Shown: piece after piece, positions 45,106 through 53,319 of the stretch
Position numbering within the stretch: the stretch's first letter is position 1
Layout: the number at the start of each line of letters is the position of its first letter
DNA from: WHSW01 sp963781265
GTDB lineage: Bacteria > Actinomycetota > Thermoleophilia > Solirubrobacterales > 70-9
Direction: 5' to 3'
DNA: 64,000 nt
Assembly (NCBI GenBank): GCA_963781265.1
Contig: CAWAFH010000014.1
Span: 62,001 to 126,000 of the forward strand
The notes under the pieces: model-generated
Databases searched by the model: none
Seen by the model: the letters and a program-made list of their open reading frames with translations, nothing else
Told to the model about the DNA's origin: nothing
Translations under genes and position numbers: made by a program

Positions 45106-46142
45106 CCGATCCGGACGGTCATCCCCGGCTCCCACCGCTCGTCGGCGCGGGAGCGGTGCCAGGCCTGCTCGAGCGCGACGAGCCGCGCCCCGTCGCCCAG
45201 CGCGACGGTGATCTGGGTCATCACCCCGAGGTAGACCCGCGACTCGATCCGGCCCTCCAACGTCACCATCCCGTCGCCGACCTCCTCGTCGATCGCGATC
45301 TTCTCGGGACGGATCGAGAGGTTGACCTGATCACCGCGGTCGACGCCGTCGGGCAGCTCGGCGGGGATCGACATGCCGTTCGCGATCCGCACCCGGCCGC
45401 CGTCCTCGGCCACCCCGGAGATCAGGTTCGAGATCCCGATGAAGCCGGCGACGAACTCCTCGCTCGGGTGCTCGTAGACGTCCTCGGGGGGCCCGCACTG
45501 CGCCACCTGGCCGGAGTTCATGACCGCGATCCGGTCCGACATCGAGAGCGCCTCCTCCTGGTCGTGGGTGACGTAGACGAAGGTGATCCCGACCTCGCGC
45601 TGGATCGCCTTCAGCTCGATCTGCATCTGGCGGCGCAGCTTCAGGTCGAGGGCGCCGAGCGGCTCGTCGAGCAGCAGCACCTTCGGCCGGTTGACCAGCG
45701 CCCTGGCGAGCGCGACCCGCTGCTTCTGCCCGCCGGAGAGCTCGTTGGCGCGGGCGGTGGCGCGCTCCGAGAGGTTGACCAGCTCGAGCGCCTCGGCTAC
45801 GCGGCGCTTGATCTCGGCCTTGTCGACCTTGCGCCGGCGCAGCCCGAACGCGACGTTGTCGGCGATGTCGAGGTGCTCGAACAGCGCGTAGCTCTGGAAC
45901 ACCATGTTGACGTCGCGCTTGTAGGGCGGGATCTTCTCGACCGACTCGCCCTCGAGCATGATCCTGCCCGCGGTCGGGACCTCGAAGCCGGCCAGCATCC
46001 GCAGCGTGGTGGTCTTGCCGCAGCCCGACGGGCCGAGCAGGCTGAAGAACTCGCCCTGCTCGATCTCGAGGCTGACGTCGTCGACGGCGACCTGGTCGCC
46101 GAAGCGCTTGGTCACGTTCTCGATCCGGATCGCCTCGCTCAT
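45072..46142 (-). CDS. potA: ABC transporter ATP-binding protein (PotA-like)
   Basis: This 356-residue ATPase has Walker A GPSGCGKTTTLRMLAGFEVP, Q-loop VFQSYALFEHLD, signature LSGGQKQRVALARALVN, Walker B LLLDEPLGALDLK, H-loop VYVTHDQEEALSMSD, and a C-terminal TOBE domain (NLSIRPEKIAIDEEVGDGMV). It belongs to the spermidine/putrescine class. It follows the PotC-like permease by 15 bp and overlaps the amine oxidase. Confidence 0.9.
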   Translation of the reverse strand: MSEAIRIENVTKRFGDQVAVDDVSLEIEQGEFFSLLGPSGCGKTTTLRMLAGFEVPTAGRIMLEGESVEKIPPYKRDVNMVFQSYALFEHLDIADNVAFGLRRRKVDKAEIKRRVAEALELVNLSERATARANELSGGQKQRVALARALVNRPKVLLLDEPLGALDLKLRRQMQIELKAIQREVGITFVYVTHDQEEALSMSDRIAVMNSGQVAQCGPPEDVYEHPSEEFVAGFIGISNLISGVAEDGGRVRIANGMSIPAELPDGVDRGDQVNLSIRPEKIAIDEEVGDGMVTLEGRIESRVYLGVMTQITVALGDGARLVALEQAWHRSRADERWEPGMTVRIGWMPEHSRVLR

Positions 46143-46157
46143 CCCGTCGTCGTCCTC

Positions 46158-46979
46158 CTAGCCCTCGGCCGCCGTCAACACCTTGAGCCCCGACTCGCGG
46201 CGGCCGAACAGCCGCGGCAGGAGCAGCGCGAGCCCGATCGTGGTCAGCGAGACGACCATCATCAGCGTTCCGATCGCGTTGATCGTCGGCGAGAGCCCGA
46301 AGCGGATCGCCGACCAGATCCGCACCGGCAGCGGCTGCAGGTCCTCGCCGGTGGTGAAGAACGAGAGCACGAAGTCGTCGAAGCTGAACGCGAACGTGAG
46401 CAGACCGGCGGCGATCACCGACGGCCACAGCGCCGGGACGAGGACGAGCCGCACCGACTGCCACCGGGTCGCGCCCAGGTCCATCGCCGCCTCCTCCACC
46501 TCCTGGCTGATCGAAGCCATCCGCGCACGGACGACGATCGTCACGTAGGAGATCGAGAAGGTGATGTGGGCGATCACGATCGTCCAGAACGAGAGCGCGA
46601 TCCCGAGCTGGCTGAAGATCAGCAGCGCCGAAATCCCGGTGACGATCTCGGGCACGACCAGTGGCACCAGCATCAGGACGTTGGCGCCCGGCGCCCAGCG
46701 CGCCCGCGAGCGAACCAGGCCGATCGCCAGCGCGGTGCCGATGATCGTCGAGGCGACCATCGTCAGCGCGGCGATCTCGAGCGAGGCGAAGAGCGACTCG
46801 CGCAGCGACGGGTCGTTCAGGAACTCGCCGTACCACTGGGTCGAGAAGCCCTCGAAGTTGGTCAGGGACTTGATCGAGTTGAAGGAGAAGAGGACGACGA
46901 CGAGGATCGGCGCGAACAGGAACAGGTAGACGAACGCCGTGAACACCCTCAGGAAGCGGGGCTTGTCGAACGCGCTCAT
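46158..46979 (-). CDS. potC: ABC transporter permease (PotC-like)
   Basis: This 273-residue inner-membrane permease begins FLRVFTAFVYLFLFAPILVV, has about six membrane segments, and carries the EAA loop EEAAMDLGATRWQSVRLVLV that contacts the ATPase. Its ATG overlaps the stop of a 27-codon frame (46976-47059) that follows the PotB-like gene. Substrate class is inferred from the operon. Confidence 0.88.
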   Translation of the reverse strand: MSAFDKPRFLRVFTAFVYLFLFAPILVVVLFSFNSIKSLTNFEGFSTQWYGEFLNDPSLRESLFASLEIAALTMVASTIIGTALAIGLVRSRARWAPGANVLMLVPLVVPEIVTGISALLIFSQLGIALSFWTIVIAHITFSISYVTIVVRARMASISQEVEEAAMDLGATRWQSVRLVLVPALWPSVIAAGLLTFAFSFDDFVLSFFTTGEDLQPLPVRIWSAIRFGLSPTINAIGTLMMVVSLTTIGLALLLPRLFGRRESGLKVLTAAEG

Positions 46980-47059
46980 CGGGCCACGTCCTCGGAATAC
47001 ATCCGCGCCACGTCCGCCGCTTCGCGTCCGGGCGTGCGCGGGTTTGGGGTCGGGTTCAT
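46976..47059 (-). CDS. 27-codon micro-ORF bridging two permease genes
   Basis: The ATG at 47059 overlaps the PotB-like stop (ATGA), and its TGA overlaps the PotC-like ATG (ATGA). The product starts MNPTPNPRTPGREAADVAR. The middle carries CCCGGACGCGAAGCGG, which is 16 bp of the 55-bp repeat in the same PGREA reading as aconitase. It may be a coupling peptide, or only translated spacer left by repeat insertion. Existence as a functional protein is uncertain. Confidence 0.35.
   Translation of the reverse strand: MNPTPNPRTPGREAADVARMYSEDVAR
47017..47032. repeat. Fragment of the 55-bp repeat between permease genes
   Basis: CCGCTTCGCGTCCGGG matches the core of the repeat at 25695-25749 and 31587-31641 exactly over 16 bp, with looser similarity outside it. 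The match is short in a GC-rich genome, so chance is possible. Confidence 0.4.
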
Positions 47060-47907
47060 AGGGCGGCTCCGCGCACGTCCCGAGCCGCAGAGCGCAGGTA
47101 GAAGACCATCCAGACCGAGAGGAAGAGCATCATCACCACGGTCAGGGCGGCGCCGAACGGCCAGTTGTTGGCGGCGAAGAACTGATCCTGGATCAGGTTG
47201 CCGACCATATAGGTGTCGGGGCCGCCGAGCAGCTGCGCGGAGACGAAGTCACCGACCGAGGGCAGGAAGACGAGCACCGCTCCCGCGAGGATCCCCTGCT
47301 TGGTCTGCGGCAGCGTGACGTGGATGAACGTCTGCAGCGGCGAGCCGTAGAGGTCCTTGCCCGCCTCGATCACCGAGCGGTCCAGGCGCTCGATCGAGCC
47401 GTAGACGGGCAGGATCATGAACACGAGGTAGCCGTAGGTGAGCCCGCCGATCACGGCCCACGGCGTGTTGATCATTCGCAGCGGTTCGCTGATGATCCCG
47501 GTGTCGGTGAGCGCATTGTTGACCAGCCCCTCATCGGCCAGCAGCGCCACCCAGGCGTAGGTGCGGACCAGGTAGTTGACGAAGAACGGCAACACCAACA
47601 GCGCGATCAGCGCGTTGCGGTAGCGCCCGCCGTAGCGGGCGATGTAGTAGGCGACCGGGTAGCCGATCGCGAAGCAGAGCACCGTGGTCGCCGCCGCGTA
47701 GAGGATCGAGCGCAGCAGCACCGGGACGTAGATCGGATCGAAGGCGTCGCTGTAGTTGTTGAGCTTGGTCGAGTAGACGGCGCGACCGAGGTCGTCGACG
47801 TAGCCGAACGAGAGCGCCAGCACGAGCGCGCACGGGATCGCGAACAGCACCACGAGCCAGACGCCGCCGGGGAGCAGGAACCGGTCCCAAAAACGGCCCG
47901 CGCTCAT
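47056..47907 (-). CDS. potB: ABC transporter permease (PotB-like)
   Basis: This 283-residue permease from the ATG at 47907 has hydrophobic segments GVWLVVLFAIPCALVLALSF, SILYAAATTVLCFAIGYPVA, ALIALLVLPFFVNYLVRTYA, WAVIGGLTYGYLVFMILPVY, and the EAA loop RSVIEAGKDLYGSPLQTFIH. The RTYAW motif is typical of PotB. It lies 19 bp downstream of the binding-protein gene. Confidence 0.88.
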   Translation of the reverse strand: MSAGRFWDRFLLPGGVWLVVLFAIPCALVLALSFGYVDDLGRAVYSTKLNNYSDAFDPIYVPVLLRSILYAAATTVLCFAIGYPVAYYIARYGGRYRNALIALLVLPFFVNYLVRTYAWVALLADEGLVNNALTDTGIISEPLRMINTPWAVIGGLTYGYLVFMILPVYGSIERLDRSVIEAGKDLYGSPLQTFIHVTLPQTKQGILAGAVLVFLPSVGDFVSAQLLGGPDTYMVGNLIQDQFFAANNWPFGAALTVVMMLFLSVWMVFYLRSAARDVRGAAL

Positions 47908-47926
47908 CGCCGGCGAGCCACCGCCC

Positions 47927-49033
47927 TCAGGCCGCCTTGACCTCGGTGAACACCGAGGTCCACTCCCTGCGCGCCTCGGGGTCGTCCAGGCGGTACTCGA
48001 GCCCGCCGGTGCCGAGCGCCTCGAGGTCGACGTCGATCGACGGCTCCTCCTTGACCAGCTTCGCGAACTCCTGCTTGCCGCCCTCACAGGGCTGCGGATA
48101 GCCGTTCCAGGCCACGTTGCGGGCGGCGTTCTCCGGCTCGATGATCCAGTCCATGAACAGCATCGCGGTGCCCGGCGAGCGGGCGGTGATCGGGATGCAC
48201 ATCAGGTCCGTGCCGACCGGGACCCCTTCCGAGCAGGTCTCGTACTTGAACAGCTCAGGGTCGTCGACCTGGTTGCGGACGTTGACGAGGTCGCCGTTCC
48301 AGGCCTGGTGCAGCACCGCCGAACCCGAGACCAGGTTCTGGACGCTGTTGGTGGAGAAGCCGCGGGCGTTCTCCTTCTGATCGAGCAACGTCTGCTTCGA
48401 GACCTCGAGCTCGTCGGAGTCCTCGGTGTTGAGGTCGAAGCCGTTGATCAGGTTGGCCTCGCCGATCGCCTCCTGGAAGTCGTCGAGGATGAACATGCGC
48501 CCGGCACCGTCCGGGTTGGTCATGTCGTTCCACGAGCCCGTCATCCCGGAGACCTCGTCCTCGCGCCAGGCGATCCCGGTCGTGTAGTAGGTGTAGGGGA
48601 CCGACAGGTTGTCCTGGGGGTCCCACCAGGGGCTGGTGTAGAAGTCCGAGACGTTGTCGTTGTTGCGCAGCAGCGAGCGGTCGAACTGCTGGAGCAGCCC
48701 CTCCTTGTTCAATCGCGCGACGTACTCGGTGCTCGGCCAGATCAGGTCGTACTGAGCACCGCTACGGAGCTTGATGACCATCGCCTCGAGGTTGTCGAAG
48801 TTGACCTCGTTGACCTCGACCCCGTACTTGTCGCCGAACTCCTTCTTCAGGTCCGGGTCCATGTACTGCGCCCAGTTGTAAAGCAGCAGGTCACCGTCGA
48901 TCTTCGGCTTCACGATCCGCCCGGCGGCCGAGCGATCGACCGAGCGCTCGACCGTGCAGCCGGCGAGCCCGTACGCGCCGAGCGCCAGCCCGGCCCCGGC
49001 CTGGAGCAGCTGGCGGCGGGACAGCTCGCTCAT
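47927..49033 (-). CDS. potD: Polyamine-type ABC substrate-binding lipoprotein (PotD-like)
   Basis: This 368-residue exported protein starts SRRQLLQAGAGLALGAYGLA-GC, combining a twin-arginine motif with a lipobox cysteine, so it is probably Tat-exported and lipid-anchored. The mature part has LLLYNWAQYMDPDLKKEFGD, DLIWPSTEYVARLNKEGLL, SVPYTYYTTGIAWRED, and VLHQAWNGDLVNVRNQ, typical of spermidine/putrescine-binding proteins. The start overlaps the tetR stop (ATGA). The true ligand could be another amine or betaine. Confidence 0.88.
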   Translation of the reverse strand: MSELSRRQLLQAGAGLALGAYGLAGCTVERSVDRSAAGRIVKPKIDGDLLLYNWAQYMDPDLKKEFGDKYGVEVNEVNFDNLEAMVIKLRSGAQYDLIWPSTEYVARLNKEGLLQQFDRSLLRNNDNVSDFYTSPWWDPQDNLSVPYTYYTTGIAWREDEVSGMTGSWNDMTNPDGAGRMFILDDFQEAIGEANLINGFDLNTEDSDELEVSKQTLLDQKENARGFSTNSVQNLVSGSAVLHQAWNGDLVNVRNQVDDPELFKYETCSEGVPVGTDLMCIPITARSPGTAMLFMDWIIEPENAARNVAWNGYPQPCEGGKQEFAKLVKEEPSIDVDLEALGTGGLEYRLDDPEARREWTSVFTEVKAA

Positions 49034-49635
49034 GCGGCGACCGCCTCGAGCTCGGTTCCCAGCAGCCGCCCGGCGACCTCGACGCAGGTGCTGTGCATGA
49101 GCTCGGGCGTCACGAGCCGGTCCCCCAGCGCGACCTGAACCGCGAGCCCGTCGATCAGCGAGGCGAGCTCGAGCGCGGCTCGCTCCGGCTCCGGGCCGCT
49201 GAAGACCCCTGCTGCCTGGCCGTCGGCGATGATCGCCGCGATCTCCTCGCGCCAGCGGTCGTCGAGCAGCTGGCGCGTCTCCCGCATCCGCGGCTCGCGC
49301 AGCGCCAGGATCCAGAGCTCCATCCAGAGCACCCAGTCATCGTCACCGCCGACCGAGCGGTCGATCAGCGTCGCGAGGCGGGCGCGGGGGTCGGCGACCG
49401 CCGCGAGCTCGACCGCGAGCTGGTCGTGGAAGGTGGCCTCGGCGTGGCCGAGCGCCTCGGCGAGCAACTCGTCGCGCGAGTCGAACCAGTAGAGGACGCC
49501 GGGTGCGCTGGTCCCCGCGCGCTCGGCGACGTCGGCGATCCGGGTCGCCGCAAAACCGCGCTCGGCGATCACCTCGGCGGCCGCAGCGAGCAGCTGCGGC
49601 TTGCGAATGTGATCGATCTGAGGTCGTGGGCTCAC
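49030..49635 (-). CDS. TetR-family regulator of the amine transport operon
   Basis: This 201-residue regulator has the N-terminal HTH RKPQLLAAAAEVIAERGFAA to TSAPGVLYWFDSRDELLAEA, with a C-terminal ligand domain resembling BetI-type regulators (WVLWMELWILALREPRM). It is the first gene of the operon tetR-potD-potB-potC-potA-amine oxidase. GGAGGG lies upstream of the start. A perfect 20-bp palindrome at 49714-49733, 79 bp upstream, is the obvious operator. I infer autoregulated repression relieved by an amine. Confidence 0.88.
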   Translation of the reverse strand: MSPRPQIDHIRKPQLLAAAAEVIAERGFAATRIADVAERAGTSAPGVLYWFDSRDELLAEALGHAEATFHDQLAVELAAVADPRARLATLIDRSVGGDDDWVLWMELWILALREPRMRETRQLLDDRWREEIAAIIADGQAAGVFSGPEPERAALELASLIDGLAVQVALGDRLVTPELMHSTCVEVAGRLLGTELEAVAA

Positions 49636-49713
49636 GGCCTCTCCTGCCCTCCTCTCGTCTTACGGCCTCGGCTTCGCCCGGCTGGGCTCCGCCTCGCCAG
49701 CGGCTCGGGGCAA

Positions 49714-49733
49714 TCCTGAACCGCGGTTCAGGA
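49714..49733. promoter_or_regulatory. Perfect 20-bp palindrome, probable TetR operator
   Basis: TCCTGAACCG followed by its exact complement CGGTTCAGGA. The core TGAACCGCGGTTCA has the form of known TetR-family operators. It lies in the only sizeable gap upstream of the regulator-transporter operon. Confidence 0.7.
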
Positions 49734-49812
49734 AATCTACTCCGGCAACCGCCCGGCGACAAGTTCGCTTAGTCCAACCCCGCGGATGGGGATACGACTC
49801 GGTGTCGATTCG

Positions 49813-50418
49813 TCAGGAAGCGAGAAGAGCCGCCGGCTCGATCCCGAGCTCGGCCGCCAAGCGGCCGGCGATCAGCTCGCGGGCCCGGGCGATGTCGACC
49901 TCCGGGTCGCGGATCATCGCCCGGATCCCGAGCCCGTCGATGAGCGCGACCGTGAGGTCGGCGAGCTCCGCCGGCGCCAGCTCGCTGGTGAACGCGCCCG
50001 CCTCGATCCCGGCCGCGATCCGGGTCTCGAACCATTCGCGATAGCGCCCGTAGAGGTCCGCCGCCAGCGGCCGCATGCTCTCGTCGCGCACCGCTCGCAG
50101 CCAGAGCTCGACCCAGAGCGTCCAGTCGCGCTGCTGGGCGCCGGGGAGCGGCAGGCAGGCGTCGATCGCCATCGCCAGCGAGCTGACCGGATCCTGCTCG
50201 ACCCCGGGCTCGGCGAAGCGCTCCAGGCCCGCGGTCTCGAACGAGTGCACGAGCGCCTCGGCGAGCAGCTCCTCGCGGGTCGAGAAGTAGTGGTGCACCA
50301 ACGCGGTCGAGGCGCGCGCCCGCGTCGCCACCCGGGCGATTCGCACGTCGTCGATCCCGTCGGACGCGATCAGGTCGCAGGCGGCCTCGAGGATCCGTTC
50401 GCGAGCGTCGGTGGCCAC
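49813..50418 (-). CDS. TetR-family regulator
   Basis: This 201-residue regulator has HTH RERILEAACDLIASDGIDDV and RASTALVHHYFSTREELLAE, with a C-terminal domain related to that of the previous TetR protein (WTLWVELWLRAVRDESM). GTG start at 50418. It lies downstream of, and in the same direction as, the Rieske/flavoprotein pair (68-bp gap). It may control that divergent cluster or the transporter; its own operator is not evident. Confidence 0.85.
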   Translation of the reverse strand: MATDARERILEAACDLIASDGIDDVRIARVATRARASTALVHHYFSTREELLAEALVHSFETAGLERFAEPGVEQDPVSSLAMAIDACLPLPGAQQRDWTLWVELWLRAVRDESMRPLAADLYGRYREWFETRIAAGIEAGAFTSELAPAELADLTVALIDGLGIRAMIRDPEVDIARARELIAGRLAAELGIEPAALLAS

Positions 50419-50486
50419 CCGCCGAGCCTAGTCGCGACCACGGCGGGAGCGCCTTCGGCGCCGAGCAGCAGAGCTGACGCAGCGGC

Positions 50487-52097
50487 CTAGACGACGGCGA
50501 TCGCGGCGCCCTGATCGGCGAGCACCGCGGCGGCCGCGTTGCGGCCGTTGAGGGCGATCACGCTTCCCGCCGGATGGGTCGCGGCGCCGCAGAGGTAGAG
50601 GCCGTCGACCGGCGTCCGCGCGGCGAGCCGGCCCTCCCACATCTGATCGGGAGTGACCTCGCCCTGGAAGATGTTGCCGCCGGTGAGCCCGATCCGGGAC
50701 TCGATGTCGGGCGGGCCGAGGACCTCGTGGTCGAGCAGGCAGTCGCCGAGGTCGGGGGCGAAACGCGAGATCAGGTCGATGAACTGCTTCGCGACCCCCG
50801 GCCGCGCCGCCTCCCAGTCGCCATCGGCGATCTCGTAGGGCGCGTACTGGCCGAAGACGCTCATCAGGTGCTTGCCCTCCGGGGCCGGGCTCGGGTCATA
50901 GCCGGTCTGCACGTAGATCTCGCCGAAGGCGACCGCGGGCTCGCCGGCCGCGCAGCGCTCGAACGCCGCCTGAGCCTCGGCCATCGTCCCGGTCGCGTCG
51001 ACGGTCGCCCGCGCCGGCCAGTCCTGGCCGGGGGCCGCGGTCCAGTTCGGCAGCCGCTCGAGCGAGGCGTTGAACTTGACCACCGGGCTGCGGATCTTCC
51101 AGGCCTCGAGCCGGTCGCGGTAGTCGCCGTCGATCTCGGCGTCGCCGAGCATTCCGAGCATGCGCTTCGGGTCGGCGTTGCAGATCACGGTCGCGGCGCG
51201 AATCGCGGTCCCGTCCTCGAGCGTGACGCCCTCACCGGGGAGGATCTCGGCCACCTCGACCCCGCACGCGAGCGTCGCGCCCGCCTCGGCGGCCGCGTCG
51301 GCGATCGCGAAGCTGCACATTCCCATGCCGCCCTCGACGTAGCCCCAGACCGGCCCCTTGCCGTCGAGGTCTCCCTGGTAGTGCATGAGCTTGATCGACG
51401 CGGTGCCGTGGTCGTACGGGCCGCCCCAGGTGCCGATGATGCCCTGGCCGAAGAGCGCCGTCTTCACCCGCTCGTCGCCGATGTAGGCGTCGAGCACCTC
51501 GGCGATCGAGGCCTCGAAGCAGAGGTCGATCATCTCCTGAGAGCCGCCGAGCAGGTCCTCGATCTCGTCGCGCGTCGGCGTGTCGCCGACCCAGGTGTCG
51601 CGCTCTCCCTTGCGCAGCTTCTTGCGGACGTCGTCGAACAGCTCCTCGTAGGCCCAGTAGCCGGCGATGTCCTTGGCCGAGACGCCGAGGCCCTTGAGGT
51701 TCTGCTCGGTCTTCGCGTCGTCGAGCCACTGGCCGAACGCGGTCCCGTCGTCGAACGGGACCCAGAGGTTCGGGTCGGCGACCCAGTAGCGCAGCCCGCG
51801 GCGCTCGAGCTCGAGCTCGTCGATCACCAGCTGGTCGAGCAGGCCGACGACGTAGGCGCACGGGCTGACGACGAAGCGATCGTCGCTGAACGGCCGCTCG
51901 AGCGTGGCGGCTCCACCGAGCCGCTCCCGCCGCTCGAGCACGAGCACCGATTGGCCGGCCTTGGCGAGATAGGCCGCCGCGGTGAGGCCGTTGTGGCCGC
52001 CGCCGACGACGATCGCGTCCCAGTCGCGGGCGGCCAGTTCGGAGACCGGCGCCGGCAGCCCGACCTCGCCGAGCTTCGCCGCGATCTCGTTGCTCAC
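50487..52097 (-). CDS. PYROXD2/phytoene-desaturase-like FAD oxidoreductase
   Basis: This flavoprotein of about 536 residues has DAIVVGGGHNGLTAAAYLAK (FAD site), VLVLERRERLGGAATLERPF, and the C-terminal GLYLCGAATHPAGSVIALNG. The family includes carotenoid desaturases and PYROXD2-like proteins of uncertain reaction. The GTG at 52097 overlaps the stop of the Rieske oxygenase (GTGA), implying equimolar synthesis and a joint pathway. It has no partner ferredoxin gene nearby. Confidence 0.85.
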   Translation of the reverse strand: MSNEIAAKLGEVGLPAPVSELAARDWDAIVVGGGHNGLTAAAYLAKAGQSVLVLERRERLGGAATLERPFSDDRFVVSPCAYVVGLLDQLVIDELELERRGLRYWVADPNLWVPFDDGTAFGQWLDDAKTEQNLKGLGVSAKDIAGYWAYEELFDDVRKKLRKGERDTWVGDTPTRDEIEDLLGGSQEMIDLCFEASIAEVLDAYIGDERVKTALFGQGIIGTWGGPYDHGTASIKLMHYQGDLDGKGPVWGYVEGGMGMCSFAIADAAAEAGATLACGVEVAEILPGEGVTLEDGTAIRAATVICNADPKRMLGMLGDAEIDGDYRDRLEAWKIRSPVVKFNASLERLPNWTAAPGQDWPARATVDATGTMAEAQAAFERCAAGEPAVAFGEIYVQTGYDPSPAPEGKHLMSVFGQYAPYEIADGDWEAARPGVAKQFIDLISRFAPDLGDCLLDHEVLGPPDIESRIGLTGGNIFQGEVTPDQMWEGRLAARTPVDGLYLCGAATHPAGSVIALNGRNAAAAVLADQGAAIAVV

Positions 52098-53281
52098 GCA
52101 GGCACCTCGACGTCGGCCCGCAGGGCCTCCATGTAGCGGTCGGCGACCATCAGGTCGAAGGCGTGCACGTCGACCTCCTCGGCCGAGTAGCGGCCCGCGG
52201 TGTAGTTGCGCGTTCCGACCCCCTTCTGGGTCAGCTCGCACACGTACCAGTCCTGCTTGTTGACCATGTCCCAGAAGCCGACGGCATCGGACGGGTCGAA
52301 GTCCTCGCGCGCGATCGTCGCCGGCTCGAAGAACCACTCGCAGGTGACGTGGGTCTCGCCCGGCGAGCGCGGCCACAGGGTGTGGAGCATCACGTAGTCG
52401 GGGTGCAGCGAAACGAGCGCGTTCGGGAACAGCGCGAAGTAATAGACCTTGTCGACCTCCTCCTCGGGGAGGCCCTCGATCGGCGGGCGTGTGTTGGTGT
52501 GCCCGGCGGTTTCGAGGGCCATCGTCGAGGCATCCTCGCGCAGGGTCATCGAGCCGCCGCACCAGCCGCCCTCCCCCTCGACGTCGTCGCCGCTCATGTA
52601 GTGGCTGAGCGCGTTCAGCTCCGGGTGCACGCCCGGGCAGTGCAGGCACTCGTTGTAGTTCTCGGCGATGCCCTTCCAGTTCGCCTTCACCTCGTAGGTC
52701 GTGTCGCCGCCGCGGCGCAGCTCGCTGAGGCGGTAGCGCTCGAGGTGCTCGAGCAGGTCGCCCACATGCTCGGCCGGATCGGGCGCGTCGCCGGAGAGGT
52801 CGATCAGCACCAGCCCGCCGACGACGGCAAGCCGGACGCCGAGCAGGCCGTTGCAGGCGAAGTCGAAGTCCTCGACCCCGTCCATGTGCGGGGCGGCCCG
52901 CAGGCTGCCGTCGAGGTCGTATGACCAGGCGTGGTACGGGCAGCGCAGGCGCTTGCGGACCTGGCCCTCGGTCTCCTCGACCACGCGAGCACCGCGATGG
53001 CGGCAGACGTTGAGGAAGGCCCGCGGGGTGCCGTCCTCGCCGCCGATGATCACCACGCTGTCGGCGCCGAGCTCGCGCATCACGAACTTGCCGGGCTCGT
53101 CGACGGCCGAGATGTGCGCGGCGCAGAGCCAGCCGCGGAAGAGCTCGTCGAGCTCCCACGCGAAGACGCCTTCGTCGACGAAGGCCGCCGGCGGCAGCAT
53201 CGTCGCGCGCTCGACCGGGCGCTGCGTGAGCGCCACGTCGCGGGGGTCCAGGGGCAGTGATGTGGAGGAATTCGTGCTCAT
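52094..53281 (-). CDS. Rieske-type ring-hydroxylating/N-demethylating oxygenase alpha subunit
   Basis: This protein of about 395 residues from the ATG at 53281 (the frame is open to 53302) binds a Rieske [2Fe-2S] cluster through CRHRGARVVEE and CPYHAWSYDLDG (about residues 92-115). The mononuclear iron site has NWKGIAENYNECLHCPGVHP. This pattern is shared by betaine, carnitine and choline monooxygenases and aromatic dioxygenases. In this amine-rich neighbourhood a quaternary-amine substrate is plausible but only inferred. No reductase gene is adjacent. Confidence 0.88.
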   Translation of the reverse strand: MSTNSSTSLPLDPRDVALTQRPVERATMLPPAAFVDEGVFAWELDELFRGWLCAAHISAVDEPGKFVMRELGADSVVIIGGEDGTPRAFLNVCRHRGARVVEETEGQVRKRLRCPYHAWSYDLDGSLRAAPHMDGVEDFDFACNGLLGVRLAVVGGLVLIDLSGDAPDPAEHVGDLLEHLERYRLSELRRGGDTTYEVKANWKGIAENYNECLHCPGVHPELNALSHYMSGDDVEGEGGWCGGSMTLREDASTMALETAGHTNTRPPIEGLPEEEVDKVYYFALFPNALVSLHPDYVMLHTLWPRSPGETHVTCEWFFEPATIAREDFDPSDAVGFWDMVNKQDWYVCELTQKGVGTRNYTAGRYSAEEVDVHAFDLMVADRYMEALRADVEVPA

Positions 53282-53297
53282 TGACCTTGTAGTCAAT
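53280..53297. promoter_or_regulatory. Inverted repeat in divergent promoter region
   Basis: ATTGAC and GTCAAT flank six bases in the 38-bp gap between the Rieske gene start (53281) and the acyl-CoA dehydrogenase start (53320). Its position at the divergent starts suggests an operator, perhaps for the nearby TetR protein. Confidence 0.4.
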
Positions 53298-53319
53298 CGC
53301 ATGTTAGTCTGATCACGCG

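Noticed and set aside
44937..47318. 793-codon plus-strand frame across three transporter genes
   Set aside because: It runs antisense through several conserved genes and has the repetitive charged composition of a shadow frame.
50449..50461. GCGCC-TTC-GGCGC hairpin between the PYROXD2-like gene and the second TetR gene
   Set aside because: Five-base stem without a T-run; too weak to call a terminator.
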